Shown: positions 47,685 to 56,358, counted from the stretch's first letter. The stretch: DNA of 64,000 bases from Pseudomonadota bacterium (GCA_021781965.1 JAJXVU010000001.1:1-64000), one strand, 5' to 3'. The notes: generated from the sequence alone by a model not told the origin. Made by a program: numbers and translations.

Positions 47685-47921
47685 CCCGCGCCCTTTCGGT
47701 CGCAGCGCGGGATATCCGTTTATACTGAGCGTCGATGGTATTCCGAGCCGCGCGCGTAAGCAAGCGGAAAATATTCAGATAGCAGTTTTTTGAGGTATCG
47801 CGGGCTGTGAAATATTATCTGACAGTCGTAGTTTGGAATTCATCGCGAGTCAAAATACAGTTGCGGGTCTAGAACATCCGCTCTCTGAATACTTTCCTCT
47901 CCCTGACGGTCGCGGCTCGGT
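47685..47921. repeat. composite repeat block related to 54166-54311
   Basis: A GC hairpin (CCCGCGC 47685-47691 / GCGCGGG 47705-47711) precedes a core variant TTCCGAGCCGCGCGCGTAAG (from 47741) that continues through TATCGCGGGCTGTGAAATA to 47814, nearly identical to 54166-54240. TTGCGGGTCT recurs at 47861 and 54250, and both blocks end in an inverted core (47893-47921: CTCCCTGACGGTCGCGGCTC). It separates convergent queC and the DUF493 gene. Confidence 0.75.
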
Positions 47922-47946
47922 TTAAATGGGTAAAATTTTTAACAAC

Positions 47947-48222
47947 TCACAACACAAAAACAATTTCTTTGCGTGCGGTTAAATCACGATAAAGCGCATC
48001 CAGTTGTTCTTGGCTTTGTGCCATAAAGCTAACTGAAAAAGAAACATACTTGCCTTGACTGCTGTTTTTCACCGCAACATCCGCTGCGGTTATTGATGGC
48101 ACATGGGGTTTGATTATGACTAATAATGCTTCTAGCGTAAGATCAGCCGCTATGGCCGTAATTTTCAGCACATAGCGGCAGGGAAATGTGAGCAGTGTTG
48201 TTTCATCTGCAGAGTTGGTCAT
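47947..48222 (-). CDS. DUF493 (YbeD-like) family protein
   Basis: The ATG at 48222 (91 residues; MTNSADETTLLTFPCRYVLK) is 3 nt after the dacA stop; a codon 11 upstream would overlap dacA. The protein has the ferredoxin-like fold pattern of YbeD, with FPCRYVLKITA at the start, KYVSFSVSFMAQSQEQLDAL, and a final EIVFVL. The ybeD-type gene next to dacA is the usual enterobacterial pairing (dacA-ybeD-lipB). Its role is unknown. Confidence 0.9.
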   Translation of the reverse strand: MTNSADETTLLTFPCRYVLKITAIAADLTLEALLVIIKPHVPSITAADVAVKNSSQGKYVSFSVSFMAQSQEQLDALYRDLTARKEIVFVL

Positions 48223-48224
48223 GG

Positions 48225-49493
48225 TTAAATTTCTTGTTCCTTCTTCGACCACCAACCGTGTACGGTAGCACCAACGCTATCAACCATACGCGTCCACCAG
48301 CTCCCTAAAGGATCGGCTTTTAATGCGACCAAAGGATATTCAGCCAGTGTGTTGTTGTCGAGTAAAACAGAAACCTTACCCAATACTTGTCCTTTTTGTA
48401 CAGGCGCATTTACTTTACTAGGTAACATGGTTTGTGTGCTGATCTTATCAATGCGGCCAGCAGGGATCGTTAAATAGGTATCTGCGCTCAGGCCTACATC
48501 CACTATTTTATCGATGCCTTTCCACACACGTACTTGACCTAGTACTTGATTAGCGTTGTAGAGTTTTTTCGTTTCATAAAACCGTGCGGCATATGTTAAC
48601 AAAGCTTGACTGTCTTCAGCGCGTGCATTATCAGAAGGCGCGCCAAATACGGCAGCGATAAAGCGAGTATCGCCTTGTTTAGCAGAACTCACTAAACAAT
48701 AGCCTGCTTCATTGGTATGGCCTGTTTTCAAACCATCGGTATTAGGATAACGCCACAACAAACGATTACGATTTTGTTGAGTAATGCCTGCATAAGTAAA
48801 TTCTTTTTGTGAAAAGCCTTTGTAATATTCAGGAAATTGCATAATGATCGCGCGTGCTAAAATAGCCATATCGTGTGCCGATGAATAATGGTTTGGATCC
48901 GGTAAGCCATTGCAATCAGTAAAATGAGAATTGTTCATGCCCAAACGCGCTGCTTGTTGGTTCATAAGATTGGTGAAAGCATCTTCGCTGCCGCCGATAA
49001 ATTCTGCCATGGCCACACAAGCATCATTCCCAGAATCAACGATGATGCCCTGTATCAACTCGCGCACGGTAACGGTATCACTGGGTTTGATAAACATACG
49101 TGAACCCCCAGTCTGCCATGCTTTATTGCTGACAGGAACTTTATCATCTAAATGGATTTGTCCGTTGGCCAAAGCGTTAAAAGTGATGTATAGAGTCATT
49201 AATTTCGTCAAGCTAGCGGGGGGCAGTTTTACATCAGCATCATTGGCGCCTAGAATTTTACCGCTGCTGGCATCAAGGATGATATACGCTTTTGCATCTA
49301 TAGTCGGTGCAGGAGGAATGATAAGAGGTGCTTGTGGGTGGCCATTATTAGGGCCTATAGGCAGGTTTACGGCATTAACCGTATTATCGGTATTGGCCGC
49401 AGTACTATCGTCTGCAAAGCTGGCTATAGGCAGCAATAAAGCCGCGGCGAAGGCAATGGAGTTTAGTTTAAAATATGAGCAAATTGTCATCAT
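48225..49493 (-). CDS. dacA: D-alanyl-D-alanine carboxypeptidase (PBP5/6 type)
   Basis: This low-molecular-weight penicillin-binding protein trims pentapeptides in the periplasm. The 422-residue protein has a signal peptide ending near SFA, a Pro/Asn-rich spacer, then SLTK (Ser95-Lys98), SGN (154-156) and KTG (256-258), the three active-site motifs. A PBP5 C-terminal domain and a final amphipathic anchor (WWTRMVDSVGATVHGWW) follow. Confidence 0.95.
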   Translation of the reverse strand: MMTICSYFKLNSIAFAAALLLPIASFADDSTAANTDNTVNAVNLPIGPNNGHPQAPLIIPPAPTIDAKAYIILDASSGKILGANDADVKLPPASLTKLMTLYITFNALANGQIHLDDKVPVSNKAWQTGGSRMFIKPSDTVTVRELIQGIIVDSGNDACVAMAEFIGGSEDAFTNLMNQQAARLGMNNSHFTDCNGLPDPNHYSSAHDMAILARAIIMQFPEYYKGFSQKEFTYAGITQQNRNRLLWRYPNTDGLKTGHTNEAGYCLVSSAKQGDTRFIAAVFGAPSDNARAEDSQALLTYAARFYETKKLYNANQVLGQVRVWKGIDKIVDVGLSADTYLTIPAGRIDKISTQTMLPSKVNAPVQKGQVLGKVSVLLDNNTLAEYPLVALKADPLGSWWTRMVDSVGATVHGWWSKKEQEI

Positions 49494-49938
49494 TTATCCT
49501 TAAAGTTTGAATGGGCTGTACGGAGCAAAATAATGCGTCCAATCTAACATATTCTGCAAACAGAGTAAAAGGGGCGCTGTAAAGTCAAGAACAGTATCCT
49601 TTTTAAACTATTTTTTAAAAAAGCTCTTTTTTGTGAAAGAGTAGCGGAATAAATGCTTGTAGCTTATCTTAGGATATGCTAATTTTGTGCTTTGGATTTA
49701 TCAGAGTGCTACGTAAGTGGCGCATTGACATACAATCCAGGAATGCTTCCAAAGGAAATAATTTTGTAGATTTTTTGATCTGTAGGTTTTTTTCTTGGTA
49801 GAAAATATCATGCTGTGCGTAAGGGGTTACCCTTGGAATCTAGATCCTTAAAAATGCGTATAAAATGTACGGGTTTTTGAAAAAGGGTGTGATGCTTTAT
49901 GCTCAGTGGTTTAGTCAACATCGATGGAGATTTAAGTA
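49494..49938. other. AT-rich intergenic region
   Basis: This 445-bp gap between divergent dacA and the lipoprotein gene contains a short hairpin (CTCTTT/AAAGAG near 49623-49642) and several T-runs. No gene or repeat core is seen. Confidence 0.4.
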
Positions 49939-50286
49939 ATGAAAAAACTAGGCTTAGGTGTGTTAGCCTTGGTAGTGGGTCTTGGATTAGCAGCTTGTGG
50001 CGGCAGCGGTAGCAGTGGCACCGATGGACAAAACAGCACCGATCCAAACGCAACGCAAACGGATCAATCAACGCAAGCTGATCAATCCACGGGTTCTGAT
50101 GCTTCAAACAGCGATACGACTGCAGCTGCAGCCGCACCTGCTGCTCCAGCACCTGCTGCTCCTTCTGCTGATCAAAGCACAACCGATAACAGTGGTGCTG
50201 ATAACAGCAACATGAACGGTAGTGACAACAGCGGCATGAGCAATGATGACAACAGTAACAATAACAGCGACAATTCTGCTGAATAG
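49939..50286 (+). CDS. small low-complexity lipoprotein
   Basis: The 115-residue product has a lipoprotein signal (GLGVLALVVGLGLAACGG, lipobox LAAC, Cys20). The mature part is almost wholly Ser, Thr, Asn, Asp, Gln with an Ala/Pro run in the middle (about 63-76), so it is probably disordered. No domain is recognised. Start supported by GGAG about 10 nt upstream; a strong terminator follows at 50304-50340. Confidence 0.8.
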   Translation: MKKLGLGVLALVVGLGLAACGGSGSSGTDGQNSTDPNATQTDQSTQADQSTGSDASNSDTTAAAAAPAAPAPAAPSADQSTTDNSGADNSNMNGSDNSGMSNDDNSNNNSDNSAE

Positions 50287-50303
50287 TACTGGTTACGTCT
50301 GGG

Positions 50304-50340
50304 CGCCCTAGTTTACATTATGCAAACTAGGGCGTTTTTT
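50304..50340 (+). terminator. Rho-independent terminator of the lipoprotein gene
   Basis: CGCCCTAGTTT (50304-50314) and AAACTAGGGCG (50324-50334) form a perfect 11-bp stem with a 9-nt loop, followed by six T. Confidence 0.93.
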
Positions 50341-50360
50341 ATTGGAATAACGGCTAAAAA

Positions 50361-50537
50361 ATGGAAAAGCACGAATTACCTTTTGAAGATAAATATTCTT
50401 ACGAAAACTCAAAAAACTATTACATCAAACATCAATCCACTAAAAGACATTTTACAACTTGGCTCGAGGGTCTTTTGTCATTCTCGCTAGGGACTTTCCG
50501 CGCCCTTTCGGTCGCGGAAAGAGAGAATATACTCTAA
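50361..50537 (+). pseudogene. possible truncated gene remnant (58 codons)
   Basis: An ATG opens a 58-codon frame beginning MEKHELPFEDKYSYENSKNY, YIKHQSTKR. The ENSKNYYIKHQ segment recalls the N-termini of some class I SAM-dependent methyltransferases (pattern SARRYFRKH), but I am not certain of this. The frame is natural up to about residue 41 and then runs into a diverged GC-rich core hairpin (50494-50521), suggesting truncation by repeat insertion. There is no good ribosome-binding site. Confidence 0.35.
50494..50521. repeat. diverged GC-rich core forming a hairpin
   Basis: CTTTCCGCG (50494-50502) and CGCGGAAAG (50513-50521) pair around CCCTTTCGGT. It is a variant of the inverted core (TTTCCGCTCCCTGACGGTCG). 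The flank ATCTATCCAA...GCGAGTAGTTAC follows, a sequence also seen next to the 59.2-59.5 kb copies. Confidence 0.7.
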
Positions 50538-50585
50538 TCTATCCAACTAGAAGGCGCGAGTAGTTACTAAACAAGATAGGCATAT

Positions 50586-51203
50586 ATGACGCAATTTTTT
50601 ATTTTACACCCAGATAACCCACAAGATCGCTTATTAAAGCAAGCTGTAGCGATGATCCACGAGGGTGCCGTCATCGCTTTGCCTACCGACGCCAGTTATG
50701 TATTGGCATGCCATTTAGGCGATAAGGCGGCGTTGGATCGCATACGCGCTATACGCCGTTTAGACCCTAGCCATTTAATGACTCTATTGTGTAAAGACTT
50801 ATCTTCCGTTGGCAGTTACGCCAAAATTGAAAACAGCACTTTTCGTTTATTAAAAAAACTAACTCCAGGCCCTTTTACCTTTATTTTAACTGCTAGCCGC
50901 GAAGTACCCAATCGCTTATTGCACCCTAAACGTAAAACCATAGGTTTGCGTATTCCGGATTCTGCTATCTGTCAGCATTTATTGTCTTTGTTGGCAGAAC
51001 CTTTATTGGCAACAACTTTAACTTTACCTGGAGAAGATTTGCCGTTGACGGATGCAGAAGATATGCGAGAAAAATTGCAACATCATGTAGATTTGATCAT
51101 AGACGGCGGCCCGGGTTCATTAACGGCAACCACAGTGATCGATGCAACCCAGTCTACGCCAGTTTTAGTGCGTCAGGGGTTGGGGGATCCAGGATCTTTG
51201 TGA
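50586..51203 (+). CDS. Sua5/YciO/YrdC-family protein (YciO-like)
   Basis: The 205-residue protein has the YrdC fold: ALPTDASYVLACHLGDKAAL, LTPGPFTFILTASREVP, and KTIGLRIPDS. The sequence SHLMTLLCKDLSSVGSYAKI matches the YciO branch rather than TsaC, which makes threonylcarbamoyl-AMP for tRNA t6A. YciO function is uncertain, but it binds RNA-like ligands. Confidence 0.85.
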   Translation: MTQFFILHPDNPQDRLLKQAVAMIHEGAVIALPTDASYVLACHLGDKAALDRIRAIRRLDPSHLMTLLCKDLSSVGSYAKIENSTFRLLKKLTPGPFTFILTASREVPNRLLHPKRKTIGLRIPDSAICQHLLSLLAEPLLATTLTLPGEDLPLTDAEDMREKLQHHVDLIIDGGPGSLTATTVIDATQSTPVLVRQGLGDPGSL

Positions 51204-51209
51204 GTCGTT

Positions 51210-51932
51210 TCAATAACACCGCGCCATTAACATTTCTGCTGTCAAATTCTCTTTATCATTGCGTTCAATACAATCATGCACGCATCCTTCTTTGAGCGCT
51301 AAAATACGATCGCCATATGTTAAGGCATGGCTCACATTATGTGTTGTTAATAAGGCTGTAATATGACGCTCGTGAATGATGCGTGCTGTTAATGCCATTA
51401 AATGTTCGGCGGTTTTAGGATCTAAGGCGCTGGTATGTTCGTCCAATAATAAAATTTCCGGAGGATACAACACTGCTAGAGCCAAAGCTAGGGCCTGTTG
51501 TTCCCCACCGGATAAACGTGCTACCAACACATCGAGCTTAGCGGCTAACTTAACGTTAAAGGCTTGTAGATAATCGGCCAAAGAATCTATTGCATCGGCC
51601 TTATTTCTTTTTTGTATGAGTTGATAATTTTCAAAAATGGTTAAGTCTAAAAAAAGATTGTCTTGTGCGCTCTGTGTTAAGGTATGTATACAATGTGCGC
51701 GTGTTCGTGAGGATAAAGACAGAATGTTTTTATCTTTTAAGAGGACCTTCCCATCATTGGTTCTATAACGGCCATCTAATAATTTTAACAAAGAGCTCTT
51801 TCCTGAACCATTAGCACCCAACACCACCACACAATCGCCTTTTTGCACCGTATAATTAATGTCATCCAGTATGGGACGTTCCAATGATGGGTGCTTTAAT
51901 GTGATATGTTCAAATTGCAACAATGGGGTCAT
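51210..51932 (-). CDS. ABC transporter ATPase of the TrpR-linked system
   Basis: The 240-residue ABC ATPase has Walker A GANGSGKSSL, Q-loop LTQSAQDNLF, signature RLSGGEQQALALALA, Walker B EILLLDEHTSALD and switch His TTHNVSHA. It is the last gene of an operon trpR-like, substrate-binding, permease, ATPase and overlaps the permease by 4 nt. A tryptophan (or tyrosine) uptake role is inferred from the TrpR neighbour and from similarity to TrpXYZ-type transporters. Confidence 0.9.
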   Translation of the reverse strand: MTPLLQFEHITLKHPSLERPILDDINYTVQKGDCVVVLGANGSGKSSLLKLLDGRYRTNDGKVLLKDKNILSLSSRTRAHCIHTLTQSAQDNLFLDLTIFENYQLIQKRNKADAIDSLADYLQAFNVKLAAKLDVLVARLSGGEQQALALALAVLYPPEILLLDEHTSALDPKTAEHLMALTARIIHERHITALLTTHNVSHALTYGDRILALKEGCVHDCIERNDKENLTAEMLMARCY

Positions 51933-52801
51933 GAGAAACTCGCTTTTCGTGTGGCTGTACGTAAAAACAAGGCCAATAAAATGCCTAATAATAGTTTTAA
52001 ATAAATAGGGTTAATATTAAAACGCAACAAACCATTTAAAATAAAGAAATACAGGGCAATGCCGATGAAACCCGCCAATAACTCGCTGCCTGCGCGTAAA
52101 TAATGTTTTTTAATGAAAGGTAAAATAATGTGCTGCCCTAAAACGATGGCACCTATGCCGATTAAGGTCATCCCTACGCCCATGCCTATGTCGGCATAAC
52201 CGATGATTTGTGCCGTGATGGCGCCGGAGGCCGCGGCCAATAGATTATTTAAACTAAAACCCGTGACACGCAAGTAGGTTACATTATAGCCCTGACGCGA
52301 TAACAACGCTGGGTTATCGCCAAAGGCACGTAAACACAAACCTAAGCGGCTTTGTAATAAAGTATAAAAAGCAACGACCAATAATCCTACCACCAAGGCC
52401 ACACTGAACCAGCCTAGGGTTGTGCTATGCGCAAAAGCACCGCTGAATAAAGTGGGCGTGCTGAGTAAATTAATATTGGGGCGGCCCATAATCGCCATAT
52501 TCACACTGTATAAAATAAATGAAGTTAGAATACCGGCTAATAAGGGATCCACCTTGCCACCGTTTTGTAGAAAGGCGGTAAAAGCCCCTGCGACCGCGCC
52601 ACAACTTAATGCCACTAAAAAAGCGATTATGGGTGATATTCCCATTGTGACCAATTGCGCAAAAACCCCTGCGCCTAAGACAAAGCTGCCATCGATAGTC
52701 ATATCGGTGGCGCGCAATAAGGTATAACTTAAATTAATACCCAAGGCCAAGGGGATTAAAGTTAAGGATTGGGTCAACGTTGCCAGTAGTAACGAGATCA
52801 T
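51929..52801 (-). CDS. ABC transporter permease of the TrpR-linked system
   Basis: The 290-residue polytopic protein has about eight to nine hydrophobic helices. The segment NLSYTLLRATDMTIDGSFVL and the GKVDPLLAGILTSFILYSVN motif are typical of permeases from the TrpX/putative aromatic amino-acid ABC family. It overlaps its neighbours on both sides by 4 nt, so the operon is tightly coupled. Confidence 0.88.
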   Translation of the reverse strand: MISLLLATLTQSLTLIPLALGINLSYTLLRATDMTIDGSFVLGAGVFAQLVTMGISPIIAFLVALSCGAVAGAFTAFLQNGGKVDPLLAGILTSFILYSVNMAIMGRPNINLLSTPTLFSGAFAHSTTLGWFSVALVVGLLVVAFYTLLQSRLGLCLRAFGDNPALLSRQGYNVTYLRVTGFSLNNLLAAASGAITAQIIGYADIGMGVGMTLIGIGAIVLGQHIILPFIKKHYLRAGSELLAGFIGIALYFFILNGLLRFNINPIYLKLLLGILLALFLRTATRKASFS

Positions 52802-53790
52802 TTAAGATCCCCTACAGGTTTACTTGTCACATCGACAATGGCGTAGTGATCTTTAGCCGCTTCTTTTTCAATGGCAGCGAGATCTTGTCCTTGTGCGGTT
52901 AGAGCTTTGGTATTGATGAATACGGAGAGCTTCGTCATCTGCACTGTGGGGATCGTTGCTACGGGAGTGCCTTGTAAGATTTGCTCGGCTACTTTAGCGC
53001 CTTCTACACCGATTTGATATTCTTTCACACCCAACGCAAAGCCTGAACCATTTTGCACCGAGCCGTCATCGGCGCTGATCAAAGGAATATGTTTCTGGCT
53101 TGCGGTTTGTGATAGGGTAGCAATACCGCTGACCACCAATACATCTTTTAATACCAAAATACCTTGGGTTTGTGGCGATAAGGATTGCGCGATGCTGTAG
53201 AGATCGGGCAACGCTGTGATCATGCGCTTATCAACCTGTATGCCTAAGGTTTTTCCTGCGGCAACGGCTTCATCTACTTGTGGTGCCATTTTATCATTGT
53301 TGCTGTAGACCAAGGTCAATTGTGTTTTTGCGGGATAAATGGCGTGTATAAATTGAATGATTTGCGTAGGGGTAATTTCATCGTCTACCAAGGCTAATTG
53401 ACTCTTTGCTCGAGTACTCTCCGGCAATAAAGCGGCGACTCCCACGATGGGGCGATCATGAATCATCGCCGCTGTCATTTCCGTGGTTTGTGTGGCGATG
53501 GGCGCGTATAGATCTACGCCTTTATTTTGCAATTGTAAGATCATGGAACGTTGTAAATTCACATCGCCTTGAGCGCGCATGACTTGAAACTCTATGGGTT
53601 GTTTTAGATCTGCCGTCAGCGTTTCTTCAAAACCACGCGTGATTTCATCCATGGCGGGGTGTTCTATAGGAATGATGATACCAATTTTAATAGATTTGGG
53701 TTCGTCGTTGCTGGCAGTGGTATGCTTGTTGCCGCACGCTGTGAGTAATAATAGGCTAAATAAACCTAAGCAAGTGAATATGTATTTCAT
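52798..53790 (-). CDS. ABC transporter substrate-binding lipoprotein of the TrpR-linked system
   Basis: The 330-residue lipoprotein (lipobox LTAC, Cys19) has a periplasmic-binding fold of the DUF/TrpX type: IKIGIIIPIEHPAMDEITRG, FEETL, VDLYAPIATQTTEMTAAMIH, and GFALGVKEYQIGVEGAKVAE. The family binds tryptophan or tyrosine in the cases studied; the ligand here is inferred. It follows the trpR-like gene after 12 nt. Confidence 0.88.
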   Translation of the reverse strand: MKYIFTCLGLFSLLLLTACGNKHTTASNDEPKSIKIGIIIPIEHPAMDEITRGFEETLTADLKQPIEFQVMRAQGDVNLQRSMILQLQNKGVDLYAPIATQTTEMTAAMIHDRPIVGVAALLPESTRAKSQLALVDDEITPTQIIQFIHAIYPAKTQLTLVYSNNDKMAPQVDEAVAAGKTLGIQVDKRMITALPDLYSIAQSLSPQTQGILVLKDVLVVSGIATLSQTASQKHIPLISADDGSVQNGSGFALGVKEYQIGVEGAKVAEQILQGTPVATIPTVQMTKLSVFINTKALTAQGQDLAAIEKEAAKDHYAIVDVTSKPVGDLK

Positions 53791-53802
53791 GTTGTGTTTC
53801 CT

Positions 53803-54084
53803 CTATTTTTCCAACAATATCTTTAATGCCAGCCGTTGTTCCGTTGTTAAACGTTTCAACTCATTAGAGCCGCGGGTGATTTTAGCGATACTGACATTGA
53901 ATTGTTGTGCTATTTCACGTTGCGTCAATTCTTCTGCCAATAGTGCTTTTACGATACATAAACGCGTGGCTATGCTTTGTCGCTCTTCGTGCGTTAAAAA
54001 TACGTCTAGAAATTGTGCCAAACGGGTCACATCCTGCTCTTTGGCACAAAATTCCACAAAATTCAACCAGTTATCGTCTGTCAT
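53803..54084 (-). CDS. trpR: Trp operon repressor homologue
   Basis: TrpR is a small helical dimer that binds tryptophan and represses transport or synthesis genes. The 93-residue protein shows the TrpR fold: LAQFLDVFLTHEERQSIATR, LCIVKALL, and the helix-turn-helix QREIAQQFNVSIAKITRGSN. It heads the ABC transporter operon, with a 20-bp operator-like palindrome 22 nt before the ATG. Confidence 0.93.
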   Translation of the reverse strand: MTDDNWLNFVEFCAKEQDVTRLAQFLDVFLTHEERQSIATRLCIVKALLAEELTQREIAQQFNVSIAKITRGSNELKRLTTEQRLALKILLEK

Positions 54085-54105
54085 AGCACCTCTCAGCTGT
54101 AATTT

Positions 54106-54139
54106 TGTAATGGTACACCATTACAGGCGTGGGTGTCAA
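54106..54139 (-). promoter_or_regulatory. trpR operator and promoter
   Basis: TGTAATGGT-AC-ACCATTACA (54106-54125) is a palindrome with perfect 9-bp arms. On the minus strand it overlaps a -10-like TACCAT (54110-54115), 18 bp from a perfect -35 TTGACA (54134-54139). An operator covering the -10 matches the way E. coli TrpR represses, though the sequence differs from the E. coli operator (CTAGTTAACTAG core). Confidence 0.65.
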
Positions 54140-54165
54140 GCGTTTTATATCGAGTGTGGATGCTA

Positions 54166-54311
54166 TTCCGAGCCGCGCGCGTAAGCAAGCGGAAAATATT
54201 CAGGGAGCGATTTTTTTGAGGTATCGCGGGCTGTGAAATACGCTGATAATTGCGGGTCTGGGTTACTCTTGTTATTCATTCATTTTCCGCTCCCTGACGG
54301 TCGCGGCTCGG
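54166..54311. repeat. composite repeat block related to 47741-47921
   Basis: It begins with TTCCGAGCCGCGCGCGTAAG, nearly identical over 74 bp to 47741-47814, and ends in an inverted core (54285-54311, TTTCCGCTCCCTGACGGTCG...). The adjoining 54312-54330 contains the loop sequence ACAAACGGATG in inverse orientation and forms the end of the MFS gene. The block lies between the trpR promoter and that gene. Confidence 0.8.
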
Positions 54312-54312
54312 T

Positions 54313-55473
54313 TCATCCGTTTGTAACCGGCGCTGTTCTCTTTATGATATGGTCCATCAACACCAACACAAAACACGCTATACCTACATAAGCGCAACTT
54401 TGCCATAAAGCATTGGCACCAAAGAATTGATACAGATAAGAGCCTAGGCTCGTACCTATAATTAAACTCACAGCCAATGTGCCTTGAAAAAATCGTCTAC
54501 ACAAATGGTGTAGATTGCTGATGAAGAATAGCTCGCCTAAGCTTACAATCATGGCGCTTAAAACAACGAGCGAAAATACATGTGCCAGACTAATGATATA
54601 ACATCCTAAACCTATTAATAATGCCCCACAGCCCGCCTGCAATACTTTGCTGCCGCGATTAAAAACAGACAGCATGGGTTTTTGCAACCAGCTGACTATA
54701 AACACATTTACGCCCATAAAAATTGCCATGGCTGTTAAACCGACCTGGGGGTATTGTAAGCATAAGTAAATACTATAGGTGGCGGTGAGTTGGCTTAACA
54801 GTAGGCCGCCTAAAAATAATAGTAGCAATGAAAAAAGTGTAGGAGCGGGATGGACACTAAAACTAATAGGCCTAGGCTTATTGACGTCTCTAGGCAGAAA
54901 AAACAAAGGCAATGCATTCAAAACGATGGCAGTAATAAACAAGGCCGTAAAATTGTTGATGGCAAAAATCGCGATAATCAACATAGCCAAACCTAAACCT
55001 ATATTGGATGCTATATAAGATTGTTGCAAGATTTTTGTCTGTGTATTCGAGCCTTCTTCAGATTGTTGTAACAGCAAATGGGGGTGATTGTTTTTAAAGA
55101 GATAACCCGCAAAACCTAACAAGGCTAAGCTAAAGCTTAAAAGCAGAGGCGTTGTTGCATACAACAAAGGACTGAGGGCAATGCAGTTTGTGAGTAGCGC
55201 AAATAAAACAATTTTTCTAGGGGCATACTGTAGGCTTAAATAAGGCGTTAAGAGTATGGCCATGAAAATACCGATGCCATAACAGGACATCAGTAAACCC
55301 GTTTGCAATAGGCTAAATTGTAATGCGCTGATAAAATAATAGGGTAAAAAGAAGATAAGGGCCGTTGCCGCTACGGGGAGTAGATTGCTGAATAAATATA
55401 AATACCGGCTATGGCCTAGTTCGAGGTAGTGTAAACGATGGCGTTTTAGCGGGGTGGTAACACTATTATCCAT
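54313..55473 (-). CDS. major facilitator superfamily transporter
   Basis: The ATG at 55473 has AAGGAGG 7-8 nt upstream and gives 386 residues; the frame runs 17 codons further upstream without such support. Twelve hydrophobic helices are visible, including LPVAATALIFFLPYYFISAL and LVVLSAMIVSLGELFFISNL. No substrate-specific motif is recognised. The last four codons and stop (VTNG) come from the loop of the GC-rich repeat, so the native C-terminus may have been replaced. It is divergent from ftsQ. Confidence 0.85.
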   Translation of the reverse strand: MDNSVTTPLKRHRLHYLELGHSRYLYLFSNLLPVAATALIFFLPYYFISALQFSLLQTGLLMSCYGIGIFMAILLTPYLSLQYAPRKIVLFALLTNCIALSPLLYATTPLLLSFSLALLGFAGYLFKNNHPHLLLQQSEEGSNTQTKILQQSYIASNIGLGLAMLIIAIFAINNFTALFITAIVLNALPLFFLPRDVNKPRPISFSVHPAPTLFSLLLLFLGGLLLSQLTATYSIYLCLQYPQVGLTAMAIFMGVNVFIVSWLQKPMLSVFNRGSKVLQAGCGALLIGLGCYIISLAHVFSLVVLSAMIVSLGELFFISNLHHLCRRFFQGTLAVSLIIGTSLGSYLYQFFGANALWQSCAYVGIACFVLVLMDHIIKRTAPVTNG

Positions 55474-55578
55474 GTTAATAAAGCCTCCTTGGTTAGAGCC
55501 ATTATAGCCGTATTGATCTCGCATCTACAACTGTAATCGGTATATACTCCCTTTCAAGTTCAATCCTAGGGTTACAAT

Positions 55579-56358
55579 ATGAGATGGAGTGACGATAAAC
55601 GTCAGTGGCGCCGCAGTAAGGCGGGTGCGGTTAAAAAAAGCTCAAAACAAACGAGGCCTATGCTAAAACGTGGTCTGAGCCTGGTTATACTCTCTGCCTG
55701 CATCTTGAGTGTGGCAGTTTATTTTTTTATGTTGCCAAAGTTTCCAGTTCGCCACGTGATCGTTCAACATGGCGATGTGGCTATAGACGAAGATGCTATC
55801 CGCGCTGCTGTGTCGCCGCATTTGCGCCACGGATTTTTTCGTGCATATGTCAATGGCATTCAAGCAGATTTATTACAATTACCGTGGGTAAAAACGGCGG
55901 AGGTTGAAAAAACTTGGCCAGATAATCTACTGATTAAACTCAGTATGCATGATACGGTGGCTAGATGGAATAAAAATGCATATTTACTAGACAATGGCGT
56001 CGTATATCAACCGCACATTCCACTCACAGCAACACCTTTACCGGAATTAAGCAGCGCGCAAAATGATGCTCCAGCACTATTGGCGCTTTATTATGCGTTT
56101 AAAGCAGATTTAGCAACGGAAGCCCTGAGTATTCAATCCTTAACTGAAACCAGCGAACGAGAATATGTCGTGGTTTTAAGCAATGGTATTGATTTAAATT
56201 TGGGCGATAAGGATCTGCAACAACGTGTGCATCGTTTCGTTAAAACCTATCCTCTTGAATTAGTAGACAAAGCAAATCGGATTGCCTATGTAGATTTGCG
56301 TTATGAGAATGGCATGGCGGTGGGTTGGCGTGATGCTGGTAAAGTGGGCGCAACCTAG
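55579..56358 (+). CDS. ftsQ: cell division protein FtsQ
   Basis: FtsQ is the bitopic divisome protein linking early and late proteins. The 259-residue protein has a basic cytoplasmic N-terminus, one transmembrane helix (about 33-54, GLSLVILSACILSVAVYFFM), a POTRA domain (FPVRHVIVQHGDVAIDEDAI) and the FtsQ beta domain with DNLLIKLSMHDTVARWNKNA, YLLD. It heads ftsQ-ftsA-ftsZ-lpxC. Its usual upstream neighbours ddl and murB are absent here; murB is about 54 kb upstream. Confidence 0.93.
   Translation: MRWSDDKRQWRRSKAGAVKKSSKQTRPMLKRGLSLVILSACILSVAVYFFMLPKFPVRHVIVQHGDVAIDEDAIRAAVSPHLRHGFFRAYVNGIQADLLQLPWVKTAEVEKTWPDNLLIKLSMHDTVARWNKNAYLLDNGVVYQPHIPLTATPLPELSSAQNDAPALLALYYAFKADLATEALSIQSLTETSEREYVVVLSNGIDLNLGDKDLQQRVHRFVKTYPLELVDKANRIAYVDLRYENGMAVGWRDAGKVGAT

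Noticed and set aside
49808..50182. 124-codon ORF opposite the lipoprotein gene
   Set aside because: It is the antisense reading of a low-complexity gene that has its own signal peptide, ribosome-binding site and terminator.
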